The notes beneath the pieces were generated by a model. That model saw only the letters and a program-made list of their open reading frames with translations, was not told where the DNA came from and made no database searches. A DNA stretch of 47,876 nt, taken from a virus. Positions 25,300-31,993 of this stretch are shown here, one piece after another. The translations under genes were made by a program, and so were the position numbers. Position 1 is the first letter of the stretch, and each line of letters opens with the position of its first letter. The stretch lies in IMG/VR virus record IMGVR_UViG_3300020182_000056, positions 1-47,876 of that record; one strand, 5' to 3'.

Positions 25300-25332
25300 T
25301 CCCTCTAGCAAGTTCAAAAAATAATGACAATC

Positions 25333-25379
25333 ACACTTAAGACATAACACCTGACATGACACCTAAGACATTACACACC
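25333..25379 (+). repeat. ACACYTAAGACAT-like iterons
   Basis: Three consecutive units, ACACTTAAGACATA (25333-25346), ACACCTGACATG (25347-25358) and ACACCTAAGACATT (25359-25372), then a partial ACAC. They lie about 35 bases before the second GGGAGCGCTT box, the same order of parts as at 23982-24055 although the unit sequence differs. Probable protein-binding array. Confidence 0.55.
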
Positions 25380-25409
25380 GCTTGGGATAGTCTTTATTCT
25401 ACTTTCTAA

Positions 25410-25419
25410 GGGAGCGCTT
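25410..25419 (+). promoter_or_regulatory. Second GGGAGCGCTT box
   Basis: Identical 10 bases to 24039-24048, ahead of the second early gene group and just after a terminator and iterons. No TATAAT follows here. Likely an early promoter or activator site. Confidence 0.4.
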
Positions 25420-25471
25420 TTTGTTCTTTCGGAGGTTGCTGATGATATTTTAATAAGCAAGAGGATAGAGT

Positions 25472-25702
25472 ATGGAATTGTTATGGGTAATTATCGGTAT
25501 TGGACTAGTGTGGAAATTTTCAAGTGTTATGACTGCAGTAGCAATGGCAGGCAGAGTAAAAGCTGAGGTAATGTGTGAAGAAGTCATTATCGAAGCATCA
25601 GTGGAACGTACTGAAATGGTGACTGAGTTTATAGAGTCTACTAAAGATAAAGAAATCTATAGTCATGACCAAGTACTGAAAATGATGAAGATGAAAAAGT
25701 AA
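25472..25702 (+). CDS. Small early membrane-anchored protein
   Basis: A 76-residue protein with an N-terminal hydrophobic anchor (ELLWVIIGIGLVWKF, residues 2-16) and a charged helical cytoplasmic part. Upstream AGAGG. No family recognised; early membrane proteins in phages often protect against superinfection or change host envelope functions, but nothing here proves that. Confidence 0.6.
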   Translation: MELLWVIIGIGLVWKFSSVMTAVAMAGRVKAEVMCEEVIIEASVERTEMVTEFIESTKDKEIYSHDQVLKMMKMKK

Positions 25703-25868
25703 ATTTATGTGTGGGTGGTACTAAAATAGATGTGTGAGATACACTAAATAGTGGTCAGGATGCATCACTTTTAGTTTATTACTTAATTAATACTACTATT
25801 TTCTTAGCATCACCCTCAAATTAGGCATTTCGTAAATACATACACAAACGTACACTTAAGGATTAACC

Positions 25869-25979
25869 ATGATAAACGTCAAATGGGTAAAAGTAGAAAG
25901 CACTCCAAAAGTAAAAGTAGTAACCAAAAAGTTTGGTCGTAACAAAGTCGAAAACTTAAATAAGGCAAAAATCTTATGA
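25869..25979 (+). CDS. Tiny basic early protein (36 residues)
   Basis: ATG 25869 follows AAGGA. Product MINVKWVKVESTPKVKVVTK... is strongly basic (about ten Lys), a possible nucleic-acid binder. Its stop overlaps the start of the next tiny frame (ATGA), a sign of coupling. Size limits confidence. Confidence 0.45.
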   Translation: MINVKWVKVESTPKVKVVTKKFGRNKVENLNKAKIL

Positions 25980-26038
25980 ACACTCGTAAAATGACACCAC
26001 TCGAATACTTAGAAATAATGGCATTCGAACTAGACTAA
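25976..26038 (+). CDS. Tiny early protein (20 residues)
   Basis: Begins in the ATGA overlap with the previous gene and encodes MNTRKMTPLEYLEIMAFELD. The coupled start is the only support. It may be a real micro-peptide or chance. Confidence 0.3.
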   Translation: MNTRKMTPLEYLEIMAFELD

Positions 26039-26056
26039 AAAGTAGTTGTTATTAAT

Positions 26057-26075
26057 TAACCTGTGCAAGAGGTTA
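26057..26075 (+). promoter_or_regulatory. Hairpin with GTGCAAG loop, copy 2
   Basis: TAACCT (26057-26062) pairs with AGGTTA (26070-26075) around GTGCAAG. A TATAAT (26077-26082) follows directly. Loop identical to those at 24447-24469 and 42469-42489, stem different but complementary. Confidence 0.6.
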
Positions 26076-26179
26076 CTATAATAGCCTAACTAGCTTATGT
26101 GAGTACTTAGCAGGACGCTATCGATGCTCACAACCCTATCATATCAAATTATAATTAAAACTCATTAGAGAGGCTTACA

Positions 26180-26365
26180 ATGGATCAATTAACACTAATA
26201 CAAAGAATAGCTAAACTAGATCAAATGCAAAATGCTGTACTAGACGAGTTCTACACAGATAATCCTGAAAATGATGTCCTATCAGAAGAACGTAAAGAAA
26301 AACTTAATAAGCTGGAAGCTGAAATATCTAAGTTTTCAAATACTCCACTAACATTCTGTAATTAA
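26180..26365 (+). CDS. Small early helical protein
   Basis: A 61-residue protein, ATG 26180 after GAGAGG. LTLIQRIAKLDQMQNAVLDEF and ERKEKLNKLEAEISKF form a likely helical hairpin. It resembles the following protein (26377-26619) in style. Function unknown. Confidence 0.55.
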   Translation: MDQLTLIQRIAKLDQMQNAVLDEFYTDNPENDVLSEERKEKLNKLEAEISKFSNTPLTFCN

Positions 26366-26376
26366 GGTAAACAAAC

Positions 26377-26619
26377 ATGTCTATATCAGTATTAACAGTT
26401 AACGGTAAAGTAGTATCAATATCAGAAATGGTAGCAATACTACAAAAAGAAGAACAAATGAAAGCTGAGCCTAAACAGTCTGCAAAGGTTACAGAAATCT
26501 TTAAGCAGTTAGGTTTAACAATGGAAGCTCTAAATAAAGAGTTAACCAAATGCAATCCAAGTGATGAAAGACTTGAGTATTACTACAATAAAATAAACAT
26601 ACTTGAAAGTCACCTATAA
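26377..26619 (+). CDS. Small early helical protein
   Basis: An 80-residue protein, ATG 26377 after AAGG. N-terminal short sheet (SISVLTVNGKVVSI) and helices with TEIFKQLGLTMEALNKEL. Both this and the gene before it end with a similar run of helix ending in a coiled-coil-like segment. Function unknown. Confidence 0.55.
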   Translation: MSISVLTVNGKVVSISEMVAILQKEEQMKAEPKQSAKVTEIFKQLGLTMEALNKELTKCNPSDERLEYYYNKINILESHL

Positions 26620-26631
26620 CAGTAACAGCTT

Positions 26632-26648
26632 AGTCTAGCGGCTAGGCT
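26632..26648 (+). promoter_or_regulatory. Hairpin with three-base CGG loop
   Basis: AGTCTAG and CTAGGCT form a seven-pair stem (one G-U) with the loop CGG. Short stems with three-base loops are how N4 virion RNA polymerase promoters look in DNA form, so this is a candidate; the core TAGCGGCT also occurs in the elements at 30823-30841 and 36532-36550. Speculative. Confidence 0.35.
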
Positions 26649-26691
26649 GCTTACAAACGTTTTAAGAAAGAATCCTAAAGGGTAGAAACCT

Positions 26692-26937
26692 ATGTCGAAA
26701 ATATTGAAGGTAAAAGCAGACTTCGTTACTAGTGTTGAAGTAAATAAAGTAAAAGTTTTAGCAGTATTTAACGTTGAAAGTCATAACGCCAATGAACTAG
26801 AAAAAGGCGAGGTACTTCACAAAGTAGAGATAGAGGATGAAACAGATAACTGGGTATATAATAATGCATGTGTGTTTATAGGTGTTGAACAAAGTGATAG
26901 ATCTCCTAAGCATATGAAGATAGAGCTTATAACTTAA
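26692..26937 (+). CDS. Small early protein, beta-rich
   Basis: An 81-residue protein, ATG 26692 after AAAGGG. A meander of short strands (ILKVKADFVTSVEVNKVKVL, then WVYNNACVFIGVEQ). No motif recognised. Middle of the second early group. Confidence 0.55.
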   Translation: MSKILKVKADFVTSVEVNKVKVLAVFNVESHNANELEKGEVLHKVEIEDETDNWVYNNACVFIGVEQSDRSPKHMKIELIT

Positions 26938-26954
26938 ATAGGTAGGATAGAACT

Positions 26955-27059
26955 ATGCAAGATACGTGGATAGCAGTAATAATTGGTTGGATTGCAACAG
27001 GAATCTATATTTATAACGTATTTAAATCTTACGACAAAGAAGATAAAGACAAGAAATAA
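26955..27059 (+). CDS. Micro membrane protein (34 residues)
   Basis: ATG 26955 follows AGGATAG. The product has one membrane helix (WIAVIIGWIATGIYIYNVF, about 5-23) and a Lys/Asp tail (SYDKEDKDKK). Tight spacing to its neighbours supports it. Function unknown. Confidence 0.55.
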   Translation: MQDTWIAVIIGWIATGIYIYNVFKSYDKEDKDKK

Positions 27060-27062
27060 GCT

Positions 27063-27257
27063 ATGTTTAAAATATCAAGTGATACAGTAATAGCTACTGG
27101 AGTACTCGCAGTAATAGGTGTATCAGTAGCCATATTTGGTAAAGCCGGTTTAATGGTATTATTGGTACCTTTTATGGTGATGTCTTATGCCAATGCTGAA
27201 CCAAATAGAATTCAACAAAAAATTAATAACAGACACTCCTCAAAGGATAGAAAATGA
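27063..27257 (+). CDS. Small early membrane protein
   Basis: A 64-residue protein with two hydrophobic stretches (VIATGVLAVIGVSVAIFG, about 9-26; LMVLLVPFMVMSY, about 30-42) and a basic end. It begins three bases after the previous stop and overlaps the next gene as ATGA. Two small membrane genes in a row suggests a joint envelope role. Confidence 0.55.
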   Translation: MFKISSDTVIATGVLAVIGVSVAIFGKAGLMVLLVPFMVMSYANAEPNRIQQKINNRHSSKDRK

Positions 27258-27409
27258 GCAACATTTTAGATAAGTTCTTAGAAGAAAATGACCGTGAAGA
27301 AGGTCGTAGTCCTAAAAGTAAACAGAACAATGAACATAAACGTAAGATCAACAAAAACAGTAGGACTAGACCTAAAAGATCTGGCAAACCAGCTGTTTGG
27401 GATACTTAA
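27254..27409 (+). CDS. Small basic early protein (51 residues)
   Basis: Begins in the ATGA overlap with the previous gene. Acidic start (MSNILDKFLEENDREEG), then a very basic stretch (HKRKINKNSRTRPKRSGKP). Likely disordered and nucleic-acid-binding. No family recognised. Confidence 0.5.
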   Translation: MSNILDKFLEENDREEGRSPKSKQNNEHKRKINKNSRTRPKRSGKPAVWDT

Positions 27410-27469
27410 GTAAATTGCTAATGACTATTCATATGAGTAGGCATTGTCGATGTAACTTGGAGATAGTTT

Positions 27470-27709
27470 ATGGCTAAGAAAAGAGTACGAATTGAGTATA
27501 TAGATGGGGATTTCTGTTGTGGTTCTTACGCAGTTGTTCATTACTATTGGGGATGGTTTCCGATAAAAGTTAGAGAGGGTAATGATAGAGCTGATTGTTA
27601 CAGAATAATGACTGCCTACAACAGATTACTTAGAATAAGAGCTATACGCAAACTGAAAATAACCAGAAGGTCTGGAGATAAGTACCATGGGTATGAGAGA
27701 AAAATTTAA
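27470..27709 (+). CDS. Small basic early protein
   Basis: A 79-residue protein, ATG 27470 after TTGGAGA. Beta-rich start with FCCGSYAVVHYYWGWFPIKV, then a basic helical end (RLLRIRAIRKLKITRR). Its last 23 bases overlap the next gene. No family recognised. Confidence 0.55.
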   Translation: MAKKRVRIEYIDGDFCCGSYAVVHYYWGWFPIKVREGNDRADCYRIMTAYNRLLRIRAIRKLKITRRSGDKYHGYERKI

Positions 27710-27935
27710 CCTGCCAAAATCAAAAAAGGAAGCTGAAAAGCGTAATACTATGTGGTACTACACAGGTAAGGTCTGTAAGAATGGTCACACATCAGTGCGC
27801 TATGTGGTAGGCGGTAAATGTAAAGCTTGTACCAAAGAACAGAAGGTAAGAGCTGAGTTTGGTAATGTTGTTAAGGATACTCGCCAACGTATTGAAAGCC
27901 TTAAAGAAAAACCTGACTTTGAAGAAAGCTGGTAG
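27687..27935 (+). CDS. Zinc-ribbon protein
   Basis: An 82-residue protein with the pattern CKNGHTSVRYVVGGKCKAC (about 30-48), a short zinc knuckle frequent in small phage and HNH-associated proteins. The basic N-terminus and helical C-terminus (VRAEFGNVVKDTRQRIESLKE) suggest DNA or RNA binding. The HNH active residues are not seen, so a nuclease activity is not claimed. Confidence 0.6.
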   Translation: MGMREKFNLPKSKKEAEKRNTMWYYTGKVCKNGHTSVRYVVGGKCKACTKEQKVRAEFGNVVKDTRQRIESLKEKPDFEESW

Positions 27936-28060
27936 TGATTAATCTACTGGGATATTCAGTTGGCCTTGAGGTTGTAGTACTTATTGGGGTAGCAACACTT
28001 AGAGTTGTGTACCTGATAGGTCTTTTAATTTATGTAAAATGTAAAACCAGTATAGCTTAG
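27935..28060 (+). CDS. Micro membrane protein (41 residues)
   Basis: GTG 27935 overlaps the previous stop (TAGTG). The product is almost all hydrophobic, with GLEVVVLIGVATLRVVYLIG followed by LLIYV, then a short basic tail. One long or two short membrane helices. Supported by coupling only. Confidence 0.45.
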   Translation: MINLLGYSVGLEVVVLIGVATLRVVYLIGLLIYVKCKTSIA

Positions 28061-28103
28061 GTGTTCTAAGTTATTAATTCAACTTTAAATAAGAGAAAAA
28101 ATT

Positions 28104-28178
28104 ATGAAATTATGTTTAGTAGCAGCAGTAGCGTTAGTTGGTTGTTCTTCAGAAGATGATAACGAAGATGATAAGTAA
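28104..28178 (+). CDS. Micro lipoprotein (24 residues)
   Basis: ATG 28104 follows AAGAG. The whole product is a lipoprotein signal (MKLCLVAAVALVGC, lipobox LVGC, Cys14) and an acidic tail of ten residues (SSEDDNEDDK). After processing, an 11-residue acylated peptide would remain. Ser at +2 predicts outer-membrane sorting by the usual rule. A role in blocking superinfection is possible, as for other phage early lipoproteins, but unproven. Confidence 0.55.
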   Translation: MKLCLVAAVALVGCSSEDDNEDDK

Positions 28179-28196
28179 ATAAATCATTGTAATACC

Positions 28197-28227
28197 GGCT
28201 GTTAAGTACTAACTGAAGCAGCCTTTT
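28197..28227 (+). terminator. Probable terminator
   Basis: GGCTG (28197-28201) pairs with CAGCC (28219-28223), followed by TTTT. Short stem; moderate. Confidence 0.45.
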
Positions 28228-28249
28228 AAACTACTGAAGAGGAAAAATC

Positions 28250-28399
28250 GTGGATAAAGCACAACTTGTAAAGAACTACAAAAAAGCATATTCAAGTGTA
28301 CATGGTACTAAATGTAAAGATTTAGAGCTTCAAGACTGGTCAAACGAAGAGCTAGAAAAAGGTATTAAAACACTAGGCTTTATAGCTGGTAAGAAGTAG
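28250..28399 (+). CDS. Small early helical protein (49 residues)
   Basis: GTG 28250 after AGAGG. Begins MDKAQLVKNYKKAYSSVHGT, with a helical C-terminus (SNEELEKGIKTLGFIAGKK). No family recognised. It lies three bases before the next start. Confidence 0.55.
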   Translation: MDKAQLVKNYKKAYSSVHGTKCKDLELQDWSNEELEKGIKTLGFIAGKK

Positions 28400-28401
28400 T
28401 T

Positions 28402-28596
28402 ATGAAAAAACATAAAATAATAGTAAAAATAGGTAAGCCTGCTAAAAATAAAGCAGCAACACATACATTTAAGAAGTTGTATGGCCAAAAAGAGCCTATA
28501 AAGCCTAAGTGTAGGGTATGTAACAATGGTGTACTTGAACGCCGTCAATGGAACATGCTTAATTGTACAAAATGTCATCACTCAGAGCTTCAATAA
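28402..28596 (+). CDS. Zinc-ribbon protein
   Basis: A 64-residue basic protein with two cysteine pairs, CRVC (about 37-40) and CTKC (about 55-58), separated by a strand-turn-strand (NNGVLERRQWNMLN): a compact zinc ribbon. The N-terminus is Lys-rich. Likely binds nucleic acid or a host polymerase. Possible inhibitor of host transcription, only inferred. Confidence 0.6.
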   Translation: MKKHKIIVKIGKPAKNKAATHTFKKLYGQKEPIKPKCRVCNNGVLERRQWNMLNCTKCHHSELQ

Positions 28597-28605
28597 GGGG
28601 AAGTA

Positions 28606-28806
28606 ATGTTAGATATTCACGGAAACGAAGTAACTAAAGGTGCAGTTATTTACATAATGGATGCCGCAATAGCCGGTTCCAAAAGTAAACGTTTACTGTA
28701 TGGAGAGGTTACTGAAGTAAGTAATGGTAAGTGTAAAGTACTTGTTTATGAAAACCAAAGAACATACAGTAAAACATCTGCAACTGTACTACTACCTAAA
28801 GAGTAG
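28606..28806 (+). CDS. Small SH3-like beta-barrel protein
   Basis: A 66-residue protein: GNEVTKGAVIYIMDAAIAGS, then RLLYGEVTEVSNGKCKVLVY. This strand pattern is that of small SH3-like or KOW-type barrels. It carries no other motif. AGGGG precedes ATG 28606. Confidence 0.55.
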   Translation: MLDIHGNEVTKGAVIYIMDAAIAGSKSKRLLYGEVTEVSNGKCKVLVYENQRTYSKTSATVLLPKE

Positions 28807-28914
28807 CTTTAAGTACATCTCAACACCCCAAAACAGTAAAATCTCACGTACACCAGAGTACACCTAAAACACAATCTCGAACACACAACTTAATTTAAAC
28901 TAAAAGGTAAAATT

Positions 28915-29628
28915 ATGACTACTACTACAAAGAAAACAGCAAAGAAATCAACAACTAAAGCAAACACAGTTAAAATGTCAGCAGCAACTAAAGCACTAAT
29001 GGCTAAAGTTGAAAAAGCTCAGAAAGATAACGCAGCAAAGTTAGCTGAAAAGGTTATGGTGGCCAGTCTTAATGCAACATTGGCACTTGAAAGCAGTGAA
29101 GTGTTATTTGAATCAAAAGTTAAGTTGGCAGTAAGCAGTCAGAACACTGACAAGCTTCAAAGCTTAATAGACATATGTTCAGGTATTATCGATGAAACTC
29201 CTGTACAGAACTCAAAAACTCGTACTCTTCGTGAGTGGGCAGGCAGTAAACGTTTCGCATTCGGTAACCAAATCAACCTTATGTACCAACTAGCTACAGG
29301 TATTATGTACAGCGCTAATGAGCACAAGCAATTGTTGTTAGCGCACACACAGTTGGACATGGAGCTGATAGAACAGCTTGTAGAAGCGTTTGGTTCACCT
29401 GCATACTACTCACGTAACCATAATGCTTTAGTTGATGCTAAGCCCTACAACATTGAAGCAGTTGATTCAGCAGTAGCTGTGATGCAGTCTTCATTAGGTG
29501 TAGTGGTTGACGTTACTAAACTGACAACAGCTAACTTCTCATTAGAGTTCGGTAAAGGTGAAATAAAAGCTCTTGAAGATCAGGCTAAAGCCAGTAAAGC
29601 TATTGCCGAAATGGATACAGAGCTGTAA
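28915..29628 (+). CDS. Conserved early/middle protein (possible N4 gp14 counterpart)
   Basis: A 237-residue protein with a Lys/Thr-rich N-terminus (TTTTKKTAKKSTTKANTV) and a long helical body (about 25-160). TLREWAGSKRFAFGNQINLM and AYYSRNHNALVDAKPYNIEA are the most distinctive strings. It is the largest early gene and is followed by a strong terminator. In N4-like genomes a conserved gene of unknown function (gp14) precedes the RNA polymerase pair; the position suits, but I could not confirm homology. Confidence 0.65.
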   Translation: MTTTTKKTAKKSTTKANTVKMSAATKALMAKVEKAQKDNAAKLAEKVMVASLNATLALESSEVLFESKVKLAVSSQNTDKLQSLIDICSGIIDETPVQNSKTRTLREWAGSKRFAFGNQINLMYQLATGIMYSANEHKQLLLAHTQLDMELIEQLVEAFGSPAYYSRNHNALVDAKPYNIEAVDSAVAVMQSSLGVVVDVTKLTTANFSLEFGKGEIKALEDQAKASKAIAEMDTEL

Positions 29629-29650
29629 TAACAAGCGGTAATTGGATGGT

Positions 29651-29676
29651 GGTCAGTACTCAATGTACTGGCCTTT
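29651..29676 (+). terminator. Terminator after the early block's largest gene
   Basis: GGTCAGTAC (29651-29659) pairs with GTACTGGCC (29665-29673), nine pairs around TCAAT, followed by TTT and a T-rich run. Confidence 0.7.
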
Positions 29677-29700
29677 CACTTTTAAAGGTTGGAGAAAATT

Positions 29701-29892
29701 GTGGATTTTTACACAAAAATGTTCTTAATAAATATTATCTGTTTTCTAACGTTACTGGTAACAGTAAGTATTATTTGGACAGAAGAAGAGATACGTAAGA
29801 TTGAGTGGTTGGCAGTATTAATTGGGTTATGGTTTTTGGTGATGGTGGCTTCAATACCTTCATATTTAATATACATAGTAGTTAATTGGTAG
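29701..29892 (+). CDS. Small two-helix membrane protein
   Basis: A 63-residue protein with hydrophobic helices at about 7-25 (MFLINIICFLTLLVTVSII) and 38-62. I choose GTG 29701, seven bases after GGAG; a TTG at 29689 opens the frame earlier. No family recognised. Confidence 0.55.
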   Translation: MDFYTKMFLINIICFLTLLVTVSIIWTEEEIRKIEWLAVLIGLWFLVMVASIPSYLIYIVVNW

Positions 29893-29904
29893 CAAGGAAA
29901 ACTT

Positions 29905-30066
29905 ATGAAGTTGATGACCAAAAAAGAACGCGATGAAAAGTGTACTTGTGATTATGAAGATGAAAACTTCACTGATTGTGACATTTGCTTGATGTATATA
30001 GACCAATACGCAGAGGAGCATGAAGAAAGAAAGAATAAGAGGATGTTCGAGGCTCAAGAATGGTAG
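29905..30066 (+). CDS. Small acidic Cys-containing protein (53 residues)
   Basis: ATG 29905 follows AAGGA. The product begins MKLMTKKERDEKCTCDYEDE and contains CTC and CDIC, a possible metal site, then a charged helix. It ends at a bidirectional terminator. No family recognised. Confidence 0.55.
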   Translation: MKLMTKKERDEKCTCDYEDENFTDCDICLMYIDQYAEEHEERKNKRMFEAQEW

Positions 30067-30089
30067 TCACCTAAACACTAAGTGACTAC
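30063..30089. terminator. Bidirectional terminator
   Basis: GTAGTCAC (30063-30070) and GTGACTAC (30082-30089) pair perfectly around 11 bases, between the early block (plus) and the homing gene (minus). Confidence 0.6.
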
Positions 30090-30098
30090 ATAAAGAAG

Positions 30099-30764
30099 TT
30101 AAGCCTTAGTCCAACCTTTATGTTGTTTAGCTTTACCTCGTGATACGGCAGACATACAGCCTTGAGTTAGGCCGTTGAGCTTACAAAACTTAGACAAGTT
30201 ACTAAAAGAATGTGAACAGCCTAAAGGGTCTTTAAAAGTATATTGCTTTATATGAGGATCTGCGCGGTTAACTGCCTCTGCAACAAACACACAAAACTCA
30301 GGAGAATAAACTTTGTTACCTTTAACCTTAATGTCTTTATCCAAGTCGAAACTCTCTTCGTAGTTAGCTTCAAACCAATCAGCAAATGTTTGGAAGTTGA
30401 GCCACTCAGGAGAGACAGTACAACATTTATAAGTAGGGTACTTGATGTGGTAGGTATCACAATAACATCTTGTAAGCATATTAAACCATGCAGTATAAGC
30501 TTTAGTACATTTACCAAGTACTTTAGTTTTATGTAACCCTATACCAACATAACCTACACCAACGATGGTAGGAGACATCCTGTCTTTTACGTCACCTTTA
30601 CGAAGGTCGGATGACTGTACTGAAGATGTGGAACCTGTTTCAGTAAACATAATATTTACTGAAAGTGAGTCTATGTATTCAACTACTTTAAAACTGCCAT
30701 AATTTTTAGATTTATATAACTGTAAGGGGTTTTCTAAGAATATAGATTTATTAAATAAGTTCAT
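30099..30764 (-). CDS. HNH/AP2-type homing endonuclease-like protein, paralogue A
   Basis: A 221-residue protein of the homing family found three times in this window. Shared core: AYTAWFNMLTRCYCDTYH (about 88-105), YPTYKCCTVSPEWLNFQTFA, then FDLDKDIKVKGNKVYSPEFC (about 139-158). Its C-terminus has a NUMOD-like helix-turn-helix (FSNLSKFCKLNGLTQGCM) ending in KGWT, like the GIY-YIG gene. It is on the minus strand, against all its neighbours, and has its own upstream element. These features identify a mobile gene; cleavage activity is inferred. Confidence 0.75.
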   Translation of the reverse strand: MNLFNKSIFLENPLQLYKSKNYGSFKVVEYIDSLSVNIMFTETGSTSSVQSSDLRKGDVKDRMSPTIVGVGYVGIGLHKTKVLGKCTKAYTAWFNMLTRCYCDTYHIKYPTYKCCTVSPEWLNFQTFADWFEANYEESFDLDKDIKVKGNKVYSPEFCVFVAEAVNRADPHIKQYTFKDPLGCSHSFSNLSKFCKLNGLTQGCMSAVSRGKAKQHKGWTKA

Positions 30765-30792
30765 AATTACTCTCTAAGTAATGCTCTAAAGG

Positions 30793-30807
30793 AAGTTGTG
30801 ACAACTT
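30793..30807. promoter_or_regulatory. Palindrome AAGTTGT-G-ACAACTT
   Basis: Perfect seven-base arms around one base in the leader shared by the minus-strand homing gene and the plus-strand RNA polymerase gene. Could be an operator. A second palindrome, CCTAGT-C-ACTAGG, lies at 30837-30849. Confidence 0.4.
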
Positions 30808-30822
30808 AGTAGAGTTCTAAGA

Positions 30823-30841
30823 TTTCAGCCGCTAAACCTAG
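30823..30841 (-). promoter_or_regulatory. Element shared with another homing gene (copy 1)
   Basis: Minus strand reads CTAGGTTTAGCGGCTGAAA, identical in 18 of 19 bases to 36532-36550. Both lie 60-80 bases before a gene of the same homing family. TTTAG and CTGAA can form a small stem around CGG. Possibly a promoter recognised by a phage polymerase. Confidence 0.5.
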
Positions 30842-30904
30842 TCACTAGGAAATAGTAGCAGAATATGCAAAAAATGTACACCAACGCTTAATATAAATAA
30901 AGGT

Positions 30905-31672
30905 ATGGATATGACTATGTGCAATGATAAGTATAGAGAAAACTTACTAAGTGGGGAACTCGGTTTTCCCGGAACTAAAATATTTGAGAAATATCCGGAT
31001 AAAGAGAAGGCAATACGTAGATTTTTTAAGGTTTTATTCCTTAATTATTTAAACGAAAACGCTACCAATGCTTTGAAGTGGTATGAAGAGCTTGGTGCCA
31101 AAGTGTATAACGATGTTATTAGAAGACTTAGCCATAATGGTTGGGTAATAAGTAACAGCCTAACAGGGCGTAAATGGGCTGATGCAGAATTGTGTACTGC
31201 CAAACTGTTAGAGTTTGTTACAGAAGAAGAGCTTGAAGAAATTAAAGCTGAATACAAGTACGACAAGTATATATTGAACTGTGAAGCATCTACCAAATCT
31301 ACGGTGGTACGCCAGAACGGTGAGAGTAAGTATACTGGACTAGAACGTAAAGGGTTCATGGCTGCAGGTAATACTCAATTCGGATTTGATACTGAGATGT
31401 TAGCTAAGTATGAAGAAACTGTTGTAAAGAACCTTACAAAGTCCATGGAAAAAGTGCGACATATGCACCCTGAAATGAAAACTACGGACAGTAGCTATGA
31501 CGAAGTGTCTAAAGGTATTTATGAATGGCATATGCGTAATCCTACTGAAGTGTTCACTACTGGAGATAATATAAATGACAGTCGTGGCAGAGCTATATCA
31601 TCTTGCTTAAGTAAGGTGTTCAACCCTATAAGTAACAAAGATGCGCGTGCATGTTTGGTTATATCTTATTAA
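30905..31672 (+). CDS. RNA polymerase II subunit 1 (N4 gp15-like, N-terminal part of a split T7-type polymerase)
   Basis: A 255-residue protein equivalent to the N-terminal part of single-subunit T7-like RNA polymerases. The C-terminal 36 residues show it: GDNINDSRGRAISSCLSKVF followed by NPISNKDARA, corresponding to the DWRGRVY...NPQGND...K segment before the palm in T7 RNA polymerase (Arg-Gly-Arg and Asn-Pro conserved). In N4, RNA polymerase II is made of two polypeptides and reads middle genes; this is the smaller. The catalytic palm lies on the subunit encoded at 31994-33103. ATG 30911 is an alternative start with better spacing to AAAGG. Confidence 0.88.
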   Translation: MDMTMCNDKYRENLLSGELGFPGTKIFEKYPDKEKAIRRFFKVLFLNYLNENATNALKWYEELGAKVYNDVIRRLSHNGWVISNSLTGRKWADAELCTAKLLEFVTEEELEEIKAEYKYDKYILNCEASTKSTVVRQNGESKYTGLERKGFMAAGNTQFGFDTEMLAKYEETVVKNLTKSMEKVRHMHPEMKTTDSSYDEVSKGIYEWHMRNPTEVFTTGDNINDSRGRAISSCLSKVFNPISNKDARACLVISY

Positions 31673-31682
31673 GGAAAAAACT

Positions 31683-31976
31683 ATGAAAGGTATACTATTT
31701 CGAACAACACATACTGCACACTTATGTCTAACCCACGCTGACCACATAGATTTGCGTGATACAGATGATGTGGATAAAGAGTTGTCAGACCATGTTGATA
31801 AGGTGCTGGCACTATTCAAAAGTGATCAAGTAAGTATCGATGAGGGCTTCTGCTGTAATGCGCTTACGGAGATAGGTATAATAGGAAACAAAGCAAGGTG
31901 CGTTCAGGAAGCTGCGGAACTTATAATGAAGTTCGTAGAAGAACATGAAGCATTCCAATCAATTGAAATTAATTAA
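31683..31976 (+). CDS. Small protein between the polymerase subunits
   Basis: A 97-residue protein starting at ATG 31683 after AAGGA. It begins MKGILFRTTHTAHLCLTHAD, is acidic in the middle (DTDDVDKELSDHVDKVL), then helical. No family recognised. It lies in the same operon as both polymerase subunits and could be an accessory factor; equally it could be an unrelated insertion. Confidence 0.6.
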   Translation: MKGILFRTTHTAHLCLTHADHIDLRDTDDVDKELSDHVDKVLALFKSDQVSIDEGFCCNALTEIGIIGNKARCVQEAAELIMKFVEEHEAFQSIEIN

Positions 31977-31993
31977 TTATATAGGACACTATT

